Source: Linanthus parryae
Lineage: Eukaryota; Streptophyta; Magnoliopsida; Ericales; Polemoniaceae
Assembly: GCA_023055425.1 (NCBI GenBank)
Contig: JALGPY010000013.1
Span: 13,615,735-13,679,734 of the forward strand
Reading direction: 5' to 3'
Length of the DNA stretch: 64,000 bases
Positions within the stretch are counted from its first letter, which is position 1; each line of letters starts with the position of its first letter. A program made the translations under genes and the position numbers. Shown in pieces: positions 1-11,793 of this stretch. The notes beneath the pieces are model-generated. The model was not told where the DNA came from. It saw only the letters and a program-made list of their open reading frames with translations, and searched no databases.

Positions 1-21
1 GGGCAAAATCCTGTATCCCAA

Positions 22-1680
22 GTGGATAATGCTTCTATTGATGACCGTCCTATGGTGGACTACTTCATAACTACACCAGCTGGCTACCAACCAAACATTG
101 TGGGGCCACATATAAATGCGCTAAAATTTGAAATGCGCCAACACATGATCAATATGGTTCGTGATGAGTGCTCTTTCACTGGAGCTCCAGGAGATGACCC
201 TAACCACCATCTACTTGTTTTTGAGCAAATTACTTCAACTTTGCACGATCAGAGGGTCCCAGATGAAATAGTTAAGTTAATGCTGTTTCCATTCTCTTTA
301 TCTGGGAAGGCAAAGCAGTGGCTCTTGGAACTTCCAGCATGAAGCATCACGACCTGGACAGAGTGCTGCCATGAGTTTTTGAGGAGATATCTTCCACAAT
401 CCAAGGTTGCGCAACAAATGGCTGAAATTACGAAGTTCACACAGGATGAAGACAGCTCATTGAGGGATACATGGAGAAAGTTTAGTCAGATTCTTCGTAG
501 GTACCCCACTCATGGGGAGCCTTGGTATAAGCTCCTTCATTACTTCTACAATGCTTTGAACAGGGAAACAACACACGAGTTGGATATGCTAGCTGGGGGT
601 AACTTTATGGGATCGGGAATGCAGCGAGCTCAGGACCTACTTAACAGTGTGGCAAAGAGAGATACTACGAGGTCTGAGACTCGTAGATTTTAAAAATCTG
701 GGGATGCAGGTCTAGCCAATAAAATTGAGTCTATGGAGAAGAATCTTGAATCTATGACCTCAGCATTTCACAGCATGCAACCTCCATCACAGGTAAAATC
801 CATGGGCGAGCTACTAGCAGATGAGAATCAGGGGTATGATTGGGGTGTTGAGGATGTGAATTTCATGAGACAGCATCAGTGGCCTAACACGTACCATCCC
901 AGCAACCGCAACCATCCTAACTTTAGCTATGCCTACCCAAATAGTGGATTATATGCGCGAAGACAGCAACCGAATTCTCAGTATCAAGCTCAAGGGAAAT
1001 TTCAGCAGCAGCAGGCTCCGCAACAAGAGGACCAAGATACAAAATTTTTATTGAGAAAACTGCTCGCTAATCAAGATAGAATGGAGAGCAAAATTGTATC
1101 CATGGAAGCCACAATGAAGAGCCATGAGACGCAGATTGGGCAAATAGCTAATCAGAATGCTAAATGTCCACCAGCTATGCTTATTTCTAATACCATTTTC
1201 CCTACTGAGCAGCTCAAAGCTATTACTACTCGCAGTGGTTTGACTACTCAGGATCCTCCATATCCTAGCTATGCGAGAGGTGAAGCTACAAAGGCCACTA
1301 AGAAAGAACTGGGTGAAGAAGTGCCCAAGGTTGTGAGTCCCCAATCAAAAGACACGATAGAGAAAAGAAAAGAGCCCAAGAACTCTCTAAATCCGGCTCA
1401 GTATGTGCCATATGTGCCATATCCAGCGGCAATAAAGAGGAATGATGAGGAACACTTTGGGAAATTTCTGAACATATTCAAACAAGTGCATATAACCATT
1501 CCTCTTGTGGAAGCACTTGCTCAGATGCCCAAGTACAAGAAGTTCTTGAAGGAGATCTTATGGGGTAAGAAGAGCATAGACCCTTACGCCATGGTGAAGC
1601 TGACAGAGACGTATAGTACTGTTATACAGAGGGACATTCCCAAGATGAGAGATCCAGGCAGTGTCATCTTAGGTTGCACT
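22..1680 (+). pseudogene. Athila-like Ty3/gypsy gag (element A1), broken
   Basis: This encodes the capsid/nucleocapsid polyprotein of an LTR retrotransposon. The N-terminal part carries the plant retrotransposon-gag pattern (FTGAPGDDPNHHL, then LFPFSLSGKAKQWLLELP, then a region rich in F-S-Q-I-L-R-R-Y-P). A Gln-rich linker (about 960-1045) and the TTRSGLTTQDPPYP stretch that usually precedes Athila proteases follow. The frame is constant from 22 to about 1680 but has in-frame stops at 340-342 (TGA) and 691-693 (TAA), and a frameshift near 1680 separates it from the protease. No CCHC zinc knuckle is seen. The 5' LTR and the gag start lie left of the window. No usable host gene is present here. 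Confidence 0.85.
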
Positions 1681-2237
1681 CTTGGGGTGGATATCACACG
1701 CACGGGCTCTGCGATCTGGGTGCGAGTATTAATCTCATGTCATTGTCCCTATTTCAGAGATTGGGAATTGGTGCACCAACCCCAGCGAAGATGGGATTGC
1801 AATTGGCGGACAATTCTATTGTTACAAAAAATGGGGTGATTGAGAACTTGCTTGTGAAATTCGGTGCATTTGTCTTTCCAGCCGACTTTGTGATAGTGGA
1901 CATCAAGGAGGATCGCGATGTTACACTCATCTTTGGAATACCGTTGTTGAAGACAATGCGTGTAAATGTGGATCTAGAGACAAAGGAGCTTACTATTAAG
2001 GCTCTAGATTCATCACTTGTGTTCAAGGAATTTGTTCCACGCAAGGGGAAGAATAAATTGGCCATGATCAAGTTTAGAGAAGATCGTGTGGATCCTTCTA
2101 TTGGGTTGCCTACAGTTTCTCAGCTCGATCCACCCAAATTAGAGGAGAAGCCAGGTGTTGTGAGTGCACATGATAAGGTGCAGAAAATTAAGAGCAAGAA
2201 ATTGAAGGAGGAGGCACGTCATGCTAGACCTCCTTAA
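1674..2237 (+). pseudogene. Athila-like aspartic protease and C-terminal tail (element A1)
   Basis: This is a retropepsin-like aspartic protease that would cleave the gag polyprotein. The active-site motif is CDLGASINLM with the catalytic Asp codon at 1713-1715; the second conserved block is DVTLIFGIPLL. A basic Lys-rich tail follows (IKSKKLKEEARHARPP). The stop at 2235-2237 is followed within about 60 bp by the non-coding 'post-pol' signature of this lineage (gcgcttgttggtaggtaacc). No reverse transcriptase, RNase H or integrase lies between, although complete Athila elements have them exactly here. The same arrangement is seen in element A2, so the loss looks ancestral rather than local. Confidence 0.8.
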
Positions 2238-4652
2238 CACCTTTTGAGGTAACTGGGTCGGGTCGTCGACCTTAATTACAAGGCGCTTGTTGGTAGGTAA
2301 CCCAACATATTTATGCTTTAGATTAGGGAGTGTGTTTTAATACAGTTGTGTGTGTGTGTTTTATTTTATATATTGAGAGAGAGGGACTGACATTTGTTTT
2401 CAAGTGACATATTTGAGCAGGATATGGGAGAGTCGACCCTGGTGTGCCATGGCACTGGTGACCTTTATAGGGACTCGTGCATGCGAGTTGGGGATTCTAA
2501 ATGCGCAAATTCAAGAAGAGGAGAGCAGTCGGCCCTGGTGTGCGAGTACACACTGACCGCAGAGGGAGCATAGTGGCGCCACACTGAGCTTGGACTGTTG
2601 GTGCATGATTTCTTCCCCACCCTTGAGGTGGTCGTGAGTATTTCTTCCCTCTTGCTGAAATTTGTGTTACTAGTATATGTCATGCTCCATCTCAGCTACT
2701 GGCCTATGCATTTGAATGCCGAGTCCCCATATTTTATCTCTGTATTCGTTGGGGACAACGAAGCATTCAGTGTGGGGGTGGTTTATCTGTTTGCTAGCCA
2801 ATCGTGTCTGCATCACCCTGTTACATGTAGGATGTTTGTTTCGTATTTATATATATATTGTTCGTATCGTGTTTTGATTAGTTGATGTTTGCATTTAATA
2901 TTGCGCGTTTACTTAATTGAGTCCACCCACCCAAAACTGTGTCAGTTTCGAGTCTTCTTTCGCGTCTGAACTTGCATATAGAGTTAGACTTAAAACAGTA
3001 AAAAAAATTGAAAATTTGGGAAAGGGCAATTGAAATAAGCGTAAAATTTGGTAAAATTGAGTAGTGTGAGAACTTTAGGCATAGGACGTGATTTGTGAAC
3101 GAGAATGACAATGTGAGTTCCCCCTAGTATGTATAGAGAGACTTTCTTTACGGGAATGCCTGCCTATTTTAATACACTGACTTGATTTTCAAAGCTAAAG
3201 TGTGTGTTGTTTTTCTCTACAAGAGTTGAGCTCTGTTTGCTAAACAAGTCGAACGTTCATGTTGTCCATCTTAGGTAGTCGCCAGCCTGCCTCGTAGTGG
3301 CACACAAAACAGCTGTGCAAAGATGTGTATTAGAGAACTCACTGCTTTTTAAATCTTACCTTGTAGGACCACTAGTAAAACCTAATTGAACCTTGGATTT
3401 ATTGTTAGCCTCTTTGACCTAGGGAGACGATTCTTGGCCTTCATCATATATCGGTTAGAATCACCTTTCTAGAGTGTCACGAGGGAGCAGTAGTTGAGGG
3501 GTTGAGGGAGTGCTTCATTACATAGTGTGAGTTCCGCTGATTGCATGTGCTTCATTGGATATCTACGAGGGGGTGCGAGGTGAGTGAGTTGGCTTGCACA
3601 CTAAGGTTTGGTGGTTTTCCATGTCATTACATCGTGGGCACAGTAGTGGAGAGCCTGAGTGCGTGACGTCTAATCCGCACGAAAAAATGAGGTTGGTGGA
3701 TCTTAATTGGTGGCTCGTGCTAGGTATCGGTACTTCTGTCATAATGGGGTAAGAGGATTGGTTGGATTAGGCACGGGACATACATTTCTTGACTATTTGA
3801 GAGGGTACATGGCTATCTTCTAGTGTGGGGTATGGACTTTTGACTACGGGCATTGAGATTGAGCTTTTGACGACTCCACCCCCAAACATGTACTTGGACT
3901 TGTTTGCGGCTTTGTTTGGTGGCACAGTGTACTTAATCGAGTTAGGGGGAGACGCATTTTACTTGTGATACATATTCATTGAATCATCTATTTCCTCCCC
4001 TTAACGTACTTGCTTGGCTTAACTGTTGGGAGACCACTCGTATAATTTGAGGTATTATGCTGATATTGAGAGAATGAAAGAACACAAATAACAGAAAAAA
4101 AAGGAGAGGTTGAATAAAGGAATAAATGGTGCTTAACGGAAATCTAGTGGTGGAAGCTACTAATTTGTTGACGACAGTTTTAATTTCGTGCACGATTCCC
4201 AATGGTGGCCACGGAGATCGTTATTGTACCGGGGTTTGAGGGGATCGAGGGCCGAAGACGGTGAGTTTTGGGTTACGGTTTCTATCATCGTGGTGAGGGT
4301 GTGTGAGATATGGGTTTGAATGTGAGAATGTGACGCTTTAGGACTTGTTACTTCATGATTATCCTTTGCATCCTTAAGCCTCAACATTTTAAACCGTTAG
4401 TGGAATAGGAGCTCAGACCGTGAATGTGGCTTAGCCTAGTGTAGTCTCTTATTTTGTCGGCACACGCGAAGAGATAGGTCATTCGTGTACTTGGTAAAGC
4501 TAGGATTTCTATACTAACTAGGGGAACTCTTGTTGTCGAGTTTAGTCGCAATTCACACATTGTCCCTAGATTTTTCATCACTCCATGATAACAGGTTTGA
4601 GCTAATTGAGATTGCCGGTTCTCACCTAAAAAGATAAAAAGTTTGTGTTTTC

Positions 4653-4653
<1 letters not shown>

Positions 4654-4738
<85 letters not shown>
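4654..4738. repeat. (AT)n-(GT)n microsatellite
   Basis: About 15 bp of AT dinucleotide runs into about 70 bp of uninterrupted GT, within the A1 3' non-coding region. Confidence 0.97.
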
Positions 4739-4740
<2 letters not shown>

Positions 4741-4872
4741 GGTCGAGTCTAGATTGAATTTGCATCATATTGCTGCATTATAGTGTCATGAGTCATGTTA
4801 GAGTCGTTTGTGTCTTGTCGGCTAGTAAACAGATGAATGCAGTAGATGAGACTTTGCTATGCACAAATGGCA

Positions 4873-4886
4873 AGTGTGGGGGTATT
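4873..4886 (+). promoter_or_regulatory. Polypurine tract of element A1
   Basis: Purine-rich agtgtggggg lies directly before the TGATAACTCC start of the 3' LTR. This is the expected plus-strand priming site. A2 has the same motif at 58102-58113. Confidence 0.75.
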
Positions 4887-6489
4887 TGATAACTCCTTAT
4901 TTGGAGTCATCTTTCGTATGTGAATTATTTCTATTTCTGTGCGTTTCGGTGCGAAGTGATGAGATTCGGGCTTAATTGAGAAGAAAATGAGATTTTGGAT
5001 GTTTTTGAGCGTAAACGTACAATCTGGGCGTTTCTTGGATAGTTTTACGTATGATTTGCCTGATTTTTTCACATTTGATCTTTGCGTTAGTGTGATTCAC
5101 TGGAACATTGCATGAGGTGAGCAAGTGGAGAGAAGAAACGAGCTTCAGAAGTCAAGAGGAAGCAAGAGAAGCAAAGTGGGAGGAGCAAAAGTGACCAATC
5201 TTCACTATTTCGAGATTATCTTGAGTTATACGATGAATTTTTGAGTGAAACTAGTGGAAAATGAAAGTAGAATCAAAGAGCTTTACAACGATAGGTCACG
5301 AAGCTCAAACGGAGATCGGACGAGAAAGTTATGGTCCGTCGAAGAGGCTGAAAATTTGAGCTCATCTCCAGGGGTGTTCGTGGGAAAACTTAGTGTGTTC
5401 GTGCAAACAGAAACGTTGGAAACCCGCTGAAAATTTGTAGGAACAAGCCAATTCTGCTCGTAGGTTCTGCTCGTAGGAACAAGTGCTCATACGAGCACTC
5501 GACGGTTCGTACGAACAAAAGGCAAAATTCGACAGTTTGGGGATGTTTTGTAATATTTTTAAAGTTTCAAGATTTGGGGACTGTTTTAGACCTAGTAGTC
5601 CGTATCTTGGATCATTCTACCATCTTTGGAGCTTGGTAACGTGTTTTGGAGAGCAAGGAGCTTTGGAGCAGCAATTGGATCGATTTGTTTGCTTCCTAAA
5701 CTCTTTCTTCTTGCTAGTTCTTGTTTATAATCATGAAACTCGATATTTTTATCATGTCTTGTAGTAGCTAAACCCTCTTTATCGGGAATTCTCGTTTGGT
5801 ATCTAGGTTTTGGTATGGACTCGTTGTTTTGAGATTGTGATTCATGTTTAGACTTAATTAAGCGTGTCATTCTGTTATTATGGATTGTTTATGAGCTTAA
5901 CTCTATTGTTCTTGCGCCTAGCTAACGTAGGAGCGATTTTAATTGGCACTTGCGTGGTAACTCCGTGAGGGTTAGTCTGTAAAGTGAACAATCCACCTTG
6001 TTGAATTATTACTTGGTAACTCGGTAATGTTAATTAGGATCGTTAGAGTAGAAGATTGAATTTTAATGCATGCCTAAAAGTGAACTAAGCTTGGTAACTC
6101 GGTTTAATTCGGTTCTAGGCATAGACAACTCATTTGGTAACTCGGTGAGTTAAATGTTGCTTGTTTAATAATAGAATACATGTTAGTGTTTCATGAATCA
6201 AAACATAGTTCATATCATCCCTAGTGATCCTAGAGAGAATTCATTGTATTTGCCTCTTATAAGTAACTCTACAACCTGTTCTTTATAATCGTGAAGCAAT
6301 TCACTTGGTTAATTGGGAATACCGTTATCTTAAGTTTAGTAGAATTAGCCAACACAAATCAACTTGCTGGCCCACATAAGGAGTAGATTTAATAACTAAA
6401 TTACAAGAAGTTCCTTGGATTCGACAAACCCGGTCTTACCAGAATTATTACTACACCGAAAAATGTACACTCGCAGTTGGAGCGTGTCA
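4887..6489 (+). mobile_element. 3' LTR of Athila-like element A1
   Basis: The LTR starts TGATAACTCC after the polypurine tract and ends ...GGAGCGTGTCA, the same ending type as the A2 LTR (...GACGCGTCA). The start is shared with the LTR at 59218, which matches across several hundred bases, including a stretch around 5100-5200 on egg-, GC- and purine-rich sequence (agcaagtggagagaagaaac). Four copies of TTGGTAACTC(C/G)GT occur at 5954-6146. The length of about 1.6 kb fits the family. Sequence after 6489 aligns to the Angela-like LTR at 61616 onward, which places the boundary. The pentamer aagtc at 6490 is the candidate target duplication; its partner is outside the window. Confidence 0.75.
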
Positions 6490-7000
6490 AAGTCACTACA
6501 TTATCTAGATGTGGAGTACATGTTAATATCGTCAAACATCATGCTGTATCAAGGTGATTATAAATTCCTTAATTGGACATCTTATAAAATATGCTGAGAT
6601 GTGTGAGTGATGTAGATATGATTTGTCCCTCTTACATAACATGAGTAAATATACATGGCCACGCGACTTAGGAAAATGCATGGCCGTGCTCAAATGAATC
6701 CAAATGAAATATTGATGTCATTTTTTGTCCAAGCCTCCTCAGAGAATCGAGAAACTATAGACTGGATAAACGAGGTTGACACTCTAGGCCTTGTGTCTAA
6801 TCTAGATATATAGACAAATGGATTATACGACACAGTAACATTGGTCATAAAGGTTTGTCATATCACTGACTTTCTTATTACTTGGGTAGCATTGATGTGT
6901 TGCTAGATACCGATTAATGTTTGTAACTATTATTGACAACGGAATTAGGAACCTACAGGATCACACACAAGAATGGATCAAACTGGAATTAAATGCTCAT
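6490..7000 (+). mobile_element. Degenerate Angela-like copia LTR remnant
   Basis: It follows the same order of phrases as the intact Angela-like LTR at 61616-62090: aagtcacta...ctaga, gtccctcttacataac, a central 'gatattgatgtcatt' block, 'atcgagaaactatagactggata', and 'gctagataccgatta'. Many substitutions and small gaps separate the two. Element A1 inserted into it at 6490; the 5' part is left of the window. The end of the similarity is unclear. Confidence 0.6.
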
Positions 7001-7384
7001 TAGTTAGACTAAACAGCAAATGTGGATTTTTGACTTGAATGTAAACTGATCCTAACTATTAGGATTAGTGGCAAGCTGATATCTCTCATCCCTGTAAATA
7101 ACCTTCAGCATGGCTAGGATTGAATGATGCTTTTTAGCAATATTCGTATCAAGTACATAATATTTAGGGTTTGAGAGGTGCCGTCCAAGTCCAGCCGATT
7201 TTGTGAGACAAAATCGCGTGTCTTCCTCCAGTAGGCTAGCACTAGCGAAGAGGGTGTCCAGTGCAGATTCGTTCTTGTGAATACCGTAGCGGTGTCGCTT
7301 CTTTTCTGCGTTAGTGATCGTCACCAGTAAATGCGACTGAGGTAAACCTCTATTCATTAGATTATGCTCCTTAACATGGGTCCA
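7001..7384. other. Unassigned stretch between copia LTR and LINE
   Basis: There is a 101-codon open frame on the minus strand (7052-7357) with no recognised domain. Position and texture suggest the rest of the degraded LTR (U5), but I could not confirm homology or find a primer-binding site. Confidence 0.4.
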
Positions 7385-9270
7385 TGGTTGGTTTTAGGAA
7401 AAAAGGTTTTGTTATATCTGTTGTGTTTGATTTCCCAAAACCAAACACTTTATGGAGTCCAGGTAGTCGACAAGCACGATTGTTACTTGGGATTACCAAC
7501 TACCTTCGGTAAAAAAAAAAGAGAGAGATACGTTTCAAAAGATCATTGAAAGAGATAGTTTCAATCTAAAGGGTTGGAAGGAGCAGAGTCTCTCTGCTGG
7601 AGGTAAAGAAGTACTAGTCAAAGCAGTGGTGCAAGTTATCCCCAATTACGCCATGAGTTGTTTCTTGCTACCCAAGGGTCTGTGTGATCAAAACGAGAAG
7701 CTAATACAAGAATTTTGGTGGGGAAATTCCAAATACAATAAATGAATGCACTGAATTAAATGGGATCGCTTGAAAGAGGAGAAGACATTTGGAGGTCTCG
7801 GATTTAAGGACTTCAGTAACTTCAATATTTCTCTCTTGGCCAAGCAAGCGTGGAGTTTATTGGAGAAACAGGGATTCCTACTTAACATAATCTTGACACA
7901 CAAGTATTATCTTGGCAGGTCAGTGTTGTAGGCCGATTTGAACATGCAATATTCTTATGCCTTTAGACTTCAGCAAAATTTTAGCAGCAAGGGACCTCCT
8001 TTAAAAAGGCTTGGTCTGGCTTATTGGTAATGGACGTAATATAAACCCTTTTCACGATAAATGGATCATGATACCGACTAGATATCAAGTGGTCACCCCA
8101 CCACTAGAGATGGTAACTTTGCATGTTTATGATTTCTCCTGGGGAGGGAGGTGGCATGAGCAAAGATTGTTGACGCACCTTTGGGAATTGGACGTTGAAG
8201 AAATCCTGAAACTTCCAATCCCCCCAGGTGACATCAAGGACTTCAGATATTGGATACATACAGAAACATGTGCTTATATGGTTGCCTCGTGGTCTATAGT
8301 TCAGAATGAAGTCACTTCAGCACAATGTGCTACCTCCACGGGTGTAGAAAGAAAATGGATTCGTAACTCGTGGTCTCTAAAGCTCCCAAAGAAAGTCACG
8401 TGTACCTCGTGGAGGTTGTGGAAATAATCTCTTCCGGTCAGTACCAAACTGAACGAACGAGGGATAGGAGTTCCAACTAAATGTTGTTTATGGAAGGAGG
8501 CCCCCGAGTCGGAACTTCATCTTTTTTGGAATGTGCATTGATAAGGAGCTTCTAGCTATCATTAATAGGCAAAGAAGCTTTGGACAAGCGCGACAACACC
8601 ATTCAAAACTGGATAGAGTCGATCTTCCTCCAAGAATCTGTCGAAGTCGGAGCATGGAACATTTGGTATGGTCGAAATTTGGTACGTTTCAAGGGAGAGG
8701 AACTTTTAGTCCCAACAGATGTTGGAGAAGCCTAGACAACAACTGGATTTATTCAAACAAATGGATGGGGTGATGCTTTGGACACAACCGCATGTTGCTT
8801 TGGAGTCGTCAAGACATTGGGTTCGTCCTCCAGACTCGTGGGTCAAAATCAATTGTGATGCGCCGCGTCAACAAGTTAACGATGTCGCCACAAGTGTTGG
8901 TTTTGGAACTTCGTGCAGTCAAAGACGGTCTGGAACTAGCCACAAGTGTGTGCTGCTTAAAGCTTATCATCGAGTCAGATAGTTGAAGGCAGCGGAGCTC
9001 TTTCGGCAATGGCAGTGAAGGAGTATTCAAGAAACAACCAATTTGGAGATCCAGAACTCCTCTCAGATTGCAACTGCTACATGGAGGGCTTCACGGACTG
9101 TAACGTCGAACACGTGTTTCGTTCCAGTAATGAAGCGACTCACCTATTCGCTCATAGGTCCCTAAAATTCTCTGCTACTTGTCTTTTTACTCAAAATCCA
9201 ATTTGGGCTATCGATATATGGTGGTAGATAATAAAGATCCTTTTGGCTTCTAATGAATTATTTTCCCTAA
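7385..9270 (+). pseudogene. 5'-truncated, degenerate L1-type LINE (RT C-terminus, zf-RVT, RNase H)
   Basis: This is a non-LTR retrotransposon relic. In order it shows: the end of the RT domain (VDKHDCYLGLPTTFGKKK at about 7461-7530); the thumb/linker block (LKGWKEQSLSAGGKEVLVKAV and PNYAMSCFLLPKGL at about 7565-7680); FWWGNS and GGLGFKDFSNFN (about 7710-7820); the zf-RVT region with LIGNGRNINPFHDKW (8014-8060) and WSLKLPKKVT (about 8370-8400); and a plant-LINE RNase H beginning WVKINCDAP (about 8840) and ending HVFRSSNEATHLFAHRSL (about 9110-9170). Several stops and frameshifts break it. The endonuclease and most of RT are missing, the usual 5' truncation. An AATAAA lies at 9229-9234. Confidence 0.85.
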
Positions 9271-9355
9271 AAAGAACCATCATTTCATGCCATGGGGACT
9301 TAACCCCAGGGGTAAAATGCAGTTAACAAATAAAATAGAGGTTTCAGACCAATAT
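9271..9355. other. Short spacer, nothing recognised
   Basis: AT-rich DNA between the LINE end and the terminal inverted repeat element; no gene or repeat signature seen. Confidence 0.5.
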
Positions 9356-11793
9356 GTGTAAAAGACATTTTCCACCCTCAGGTTATGGAGAAAATACATT
9401 TTTCCCCGTGATTTATGGAAAAATACTTTTTGCACCCCTGTTAGTGGATGGAGGTGGACATATACCACCCTTTTCTTACAATCCGTTAGTGGATGGGTGC
9501 AAAATGACTTTTTATGACCAGTTTACCCTTATTAGTTGTGGACAAATACCACCCTTGTTTTGTTTATTATAGTGTTCATCATGTTCTTGATGTTATTGGT
9601 GTTCTTGAGCACCACCTCCACTACCACCAAATCTCCACCACTACCACCACTACCGAATCCCGACCACCAAAACCACCACCACCACCAACACAACAACAAC
9701 ACTTAAATACAACATAATCAACAACAACAATTAATTTCACAACACACTGAAATTTGTCAATTCAAGAAAACCATCAGGAACATCAAAAGTTTATGGACTA
9801 TAATAAAGATGACATTTTTCCGGATCAACATCAAGAACACATTTTTCTGGATCAAAATTTTCTGACAAACGAATTATTCTATATAATCAACAACAACAAT
9901 TAATTTCACAATTGTTGATTATGTACAACCAAGGAATTCACCATTTCTGTACAGAAAACCAGGTTCAACAAAAAATGATAACAAAATTTGGTAATTTGTT
10001 TGTTTTCTTTCCCAATTGATTGTACTACTAACTCATAATAAGAGAATTAGAAAAAAGAACTGGAAAGATTTTTAGATAGGGGATTGGGTGATATTCGAAG
10101 ATGATTTCTTCTTATTCTTGTTGGTGTTGGAGTTGAGCAGAGCATAAGGAACAACCTTGAGTTGCTTCCTCTGCTTCGATTTGGATATCTTCTTAATCGT
10201 CTTAGGGCTCAAAATCACCGAGATCTTTGTCCCCATCCTAAGTGAATTCTCCTTCTTCCTCTTCTCCGACTCCTCCCTCTGCTTTGAAGCCAAGATTTGT
10301 CCTCATAGGCGAGCCGGCGAATCACTGCGGGATGGACTTTGATTGACCTCCGAATGACACACCGCCATAGTCCACCCATTTGGTTTGAGCATGGGTTTGT
10401 TTGGAATCATCGCCGCCGCTGCCTCCAAGAACCCACCCAGATCTGGTTCGAGCCTGGGTTTGTTCGTGTCTGGGTTTGTCCGAGGATCGGAGGTGGAGGT
10501 GTTGGGGGTCGTTGGTGGAAGCGGTGTTGGTCGGAGGTCTACGCTAATCTGAATATATCCCTCACCCATCTCATCAACCCCATTTGACACAGCATCAACA
10601 GCTTTAGGGTTTGTTTTGTCTAAGCTTGGAGCATTACAAATATCCTCCAAACTAGGTTTCTCAGTATTAGAAGCACCTAAAAGATGAAAAAAGACTGAAA
10701 ATAAGCAATAGCAACATTTATAAAAACAATGTTTATCACATGTTAGAAACAGAATAATAAGTTTACCAGAATCAACTGTTGAAACATCTAGAAGAAACGG
10801 TAACATTATCCTGTAGCTGAATGAACCAGGACTCTTGAACACCTTCTGACGAGTACAAGAACTACCAACCTACTTGAAATTGGAGATATCAATTTTAACA
10901 TCACATCAAGGGCATTTAGAATCATCTAAGCCATAAAACTGTTCATCAACCACATAACATGAAGATAAAGAAATATTTTCCATAGTAGCTTACCCATTTA
11001 CTCTTGTGATTGGCCTACGAAACCAAACGATCATTGTTGATACCTTGAACATCTCCATTGAAGGTGTCATCAATCTATGGTGCAATGGAGACATTGGCCT
11101 TCATCTTTCGATCTTCTTCTTCCATTTGACTATCAATTTTGTCATTCTGATCTTTCTGGGCTTCCTCTTCGGCGACGAAAATTTAGGGTCCGTCAACTCC
11201 GAATCCTTTGTTCTGCAAACACTCCTCACCACCTCTACAACAACAGGTGATAAATCGATTACCATCTTCCCCTCCTGTGAAACACTTGTTAATCACCGAA
11301 TTCGTCGGCGAACAATTCATCTCGAAAGAACCAGAATAATCAACATCGCAATCAGGTTTCAGTTTAGGGTTTCCATTACCTCAATCCGGCGAAGGATGGT
11401 GAAGCCTGGGTTTTTTTTTTTTTTTTTTTTACCTCAAGAGACGGAGGGATGGGACCAGAGATGGAGGAGACGAAGATGGGAAAGAGGGATGTGGAAGTAG
11501 AGGCCGTTTGGGAGTGATTTTGGTGAGAGAGATGTCTGATGGTGGAGAGAGAGATGGGGGGGGGGGGGGGGGGGCTGCTACGTTTTTTTTTTAAATGTGT
11601 AGAGAAGGAGAAGAATTTGTATTTATAGTTATGTAATTTCCTTAATTCGTGAGGGTAATTATGTCTTTTTGCCCTTCCGTTAGCGTGGTGTTAGTTTTTA
11701 ACTTTGACGGGGTGTAAAAAGTATTTTTCTATAAATCAGGGGGTTAAAAAATATTTTCTCCATAATCGGAGGGTGGAAAATGTCTTTTACCCT
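9356..11793. mobile_element. Large TIR element, probably non-autonomous MULE-like
   Basis: The left end (9356-9443, g(t/g)gtaaaagacattttcc...) and the right end (about 11708-11793) are imperfect inverted repeats of about 85 bp that share successive blocks: gtaaaagacattttccaccc, ttatggagaaaata and gatttat(g/a)(g/a)aaaaatacttttt. GGGTAAAA-type ends and long TIRs are typical of Mutator-like elements. I see no transposase and no clean 9-bp duplication (the right flank is a T-run). The interior has a roughly 28-bp direct repeat (9714-9743 and 9885-9912), T20 (11411-11430) and G19 (11556-11574) runs, and minus-strand open frames (10072-10293, Lys-rich; 10303-10842, 179 codons). A second element with similar ends lies at 22265-23226. 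Confidence 0.65.
10303..10842 (-). other. Open frame inside the TIR element, possible captured exon
   Basis: This is an uninterrupted 179-codon frame on the minus strand with a hydrophobic Cys-rich N-terminus (LLFLTCDKHCFYKCC type) and a Pro/Thr/Asp-rich C-terminus. I recognise no domain. A Lys-rich 73-codon frame follows at 10072-10293. It could be a captured host gene fragment (Pack-MULE style), a spliced pseudo-exon, or chance. Nothing shows that it is translated. Confidence 0.2.

Larger units (their letters stand above)
2238..4886 (+). mobile_element. Long 3' non-coding region of element A1
   Basis: This 2.65-kb stretch has no supported gene. It starts with the post-pol signature shared with A2 (2268-2305). 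Near 2750-2790 it has the 'ggggacaacgaagcattcagtgtgggggtgg' type of block (A2 has its counterpart near 56717-56750). It ends at a polypurine tract. A2 carries a second ORF in the equivalent interval; A1 does not. Short frames here have no recognisable domain. Confidence 0.6.

Noticed and set aside
5954..6146. CRISPR-like spaced repeats
   Set aside because: Short, imperfect and irregularly spaced in a plant LTR; no cas genes; the organism is a plant.
11006..11500. 164-codon frame on the plus strand before the formin
   Set aside because: It includes a poly-Phe run from the T20 tract and no domain; it lies in the TIR element.
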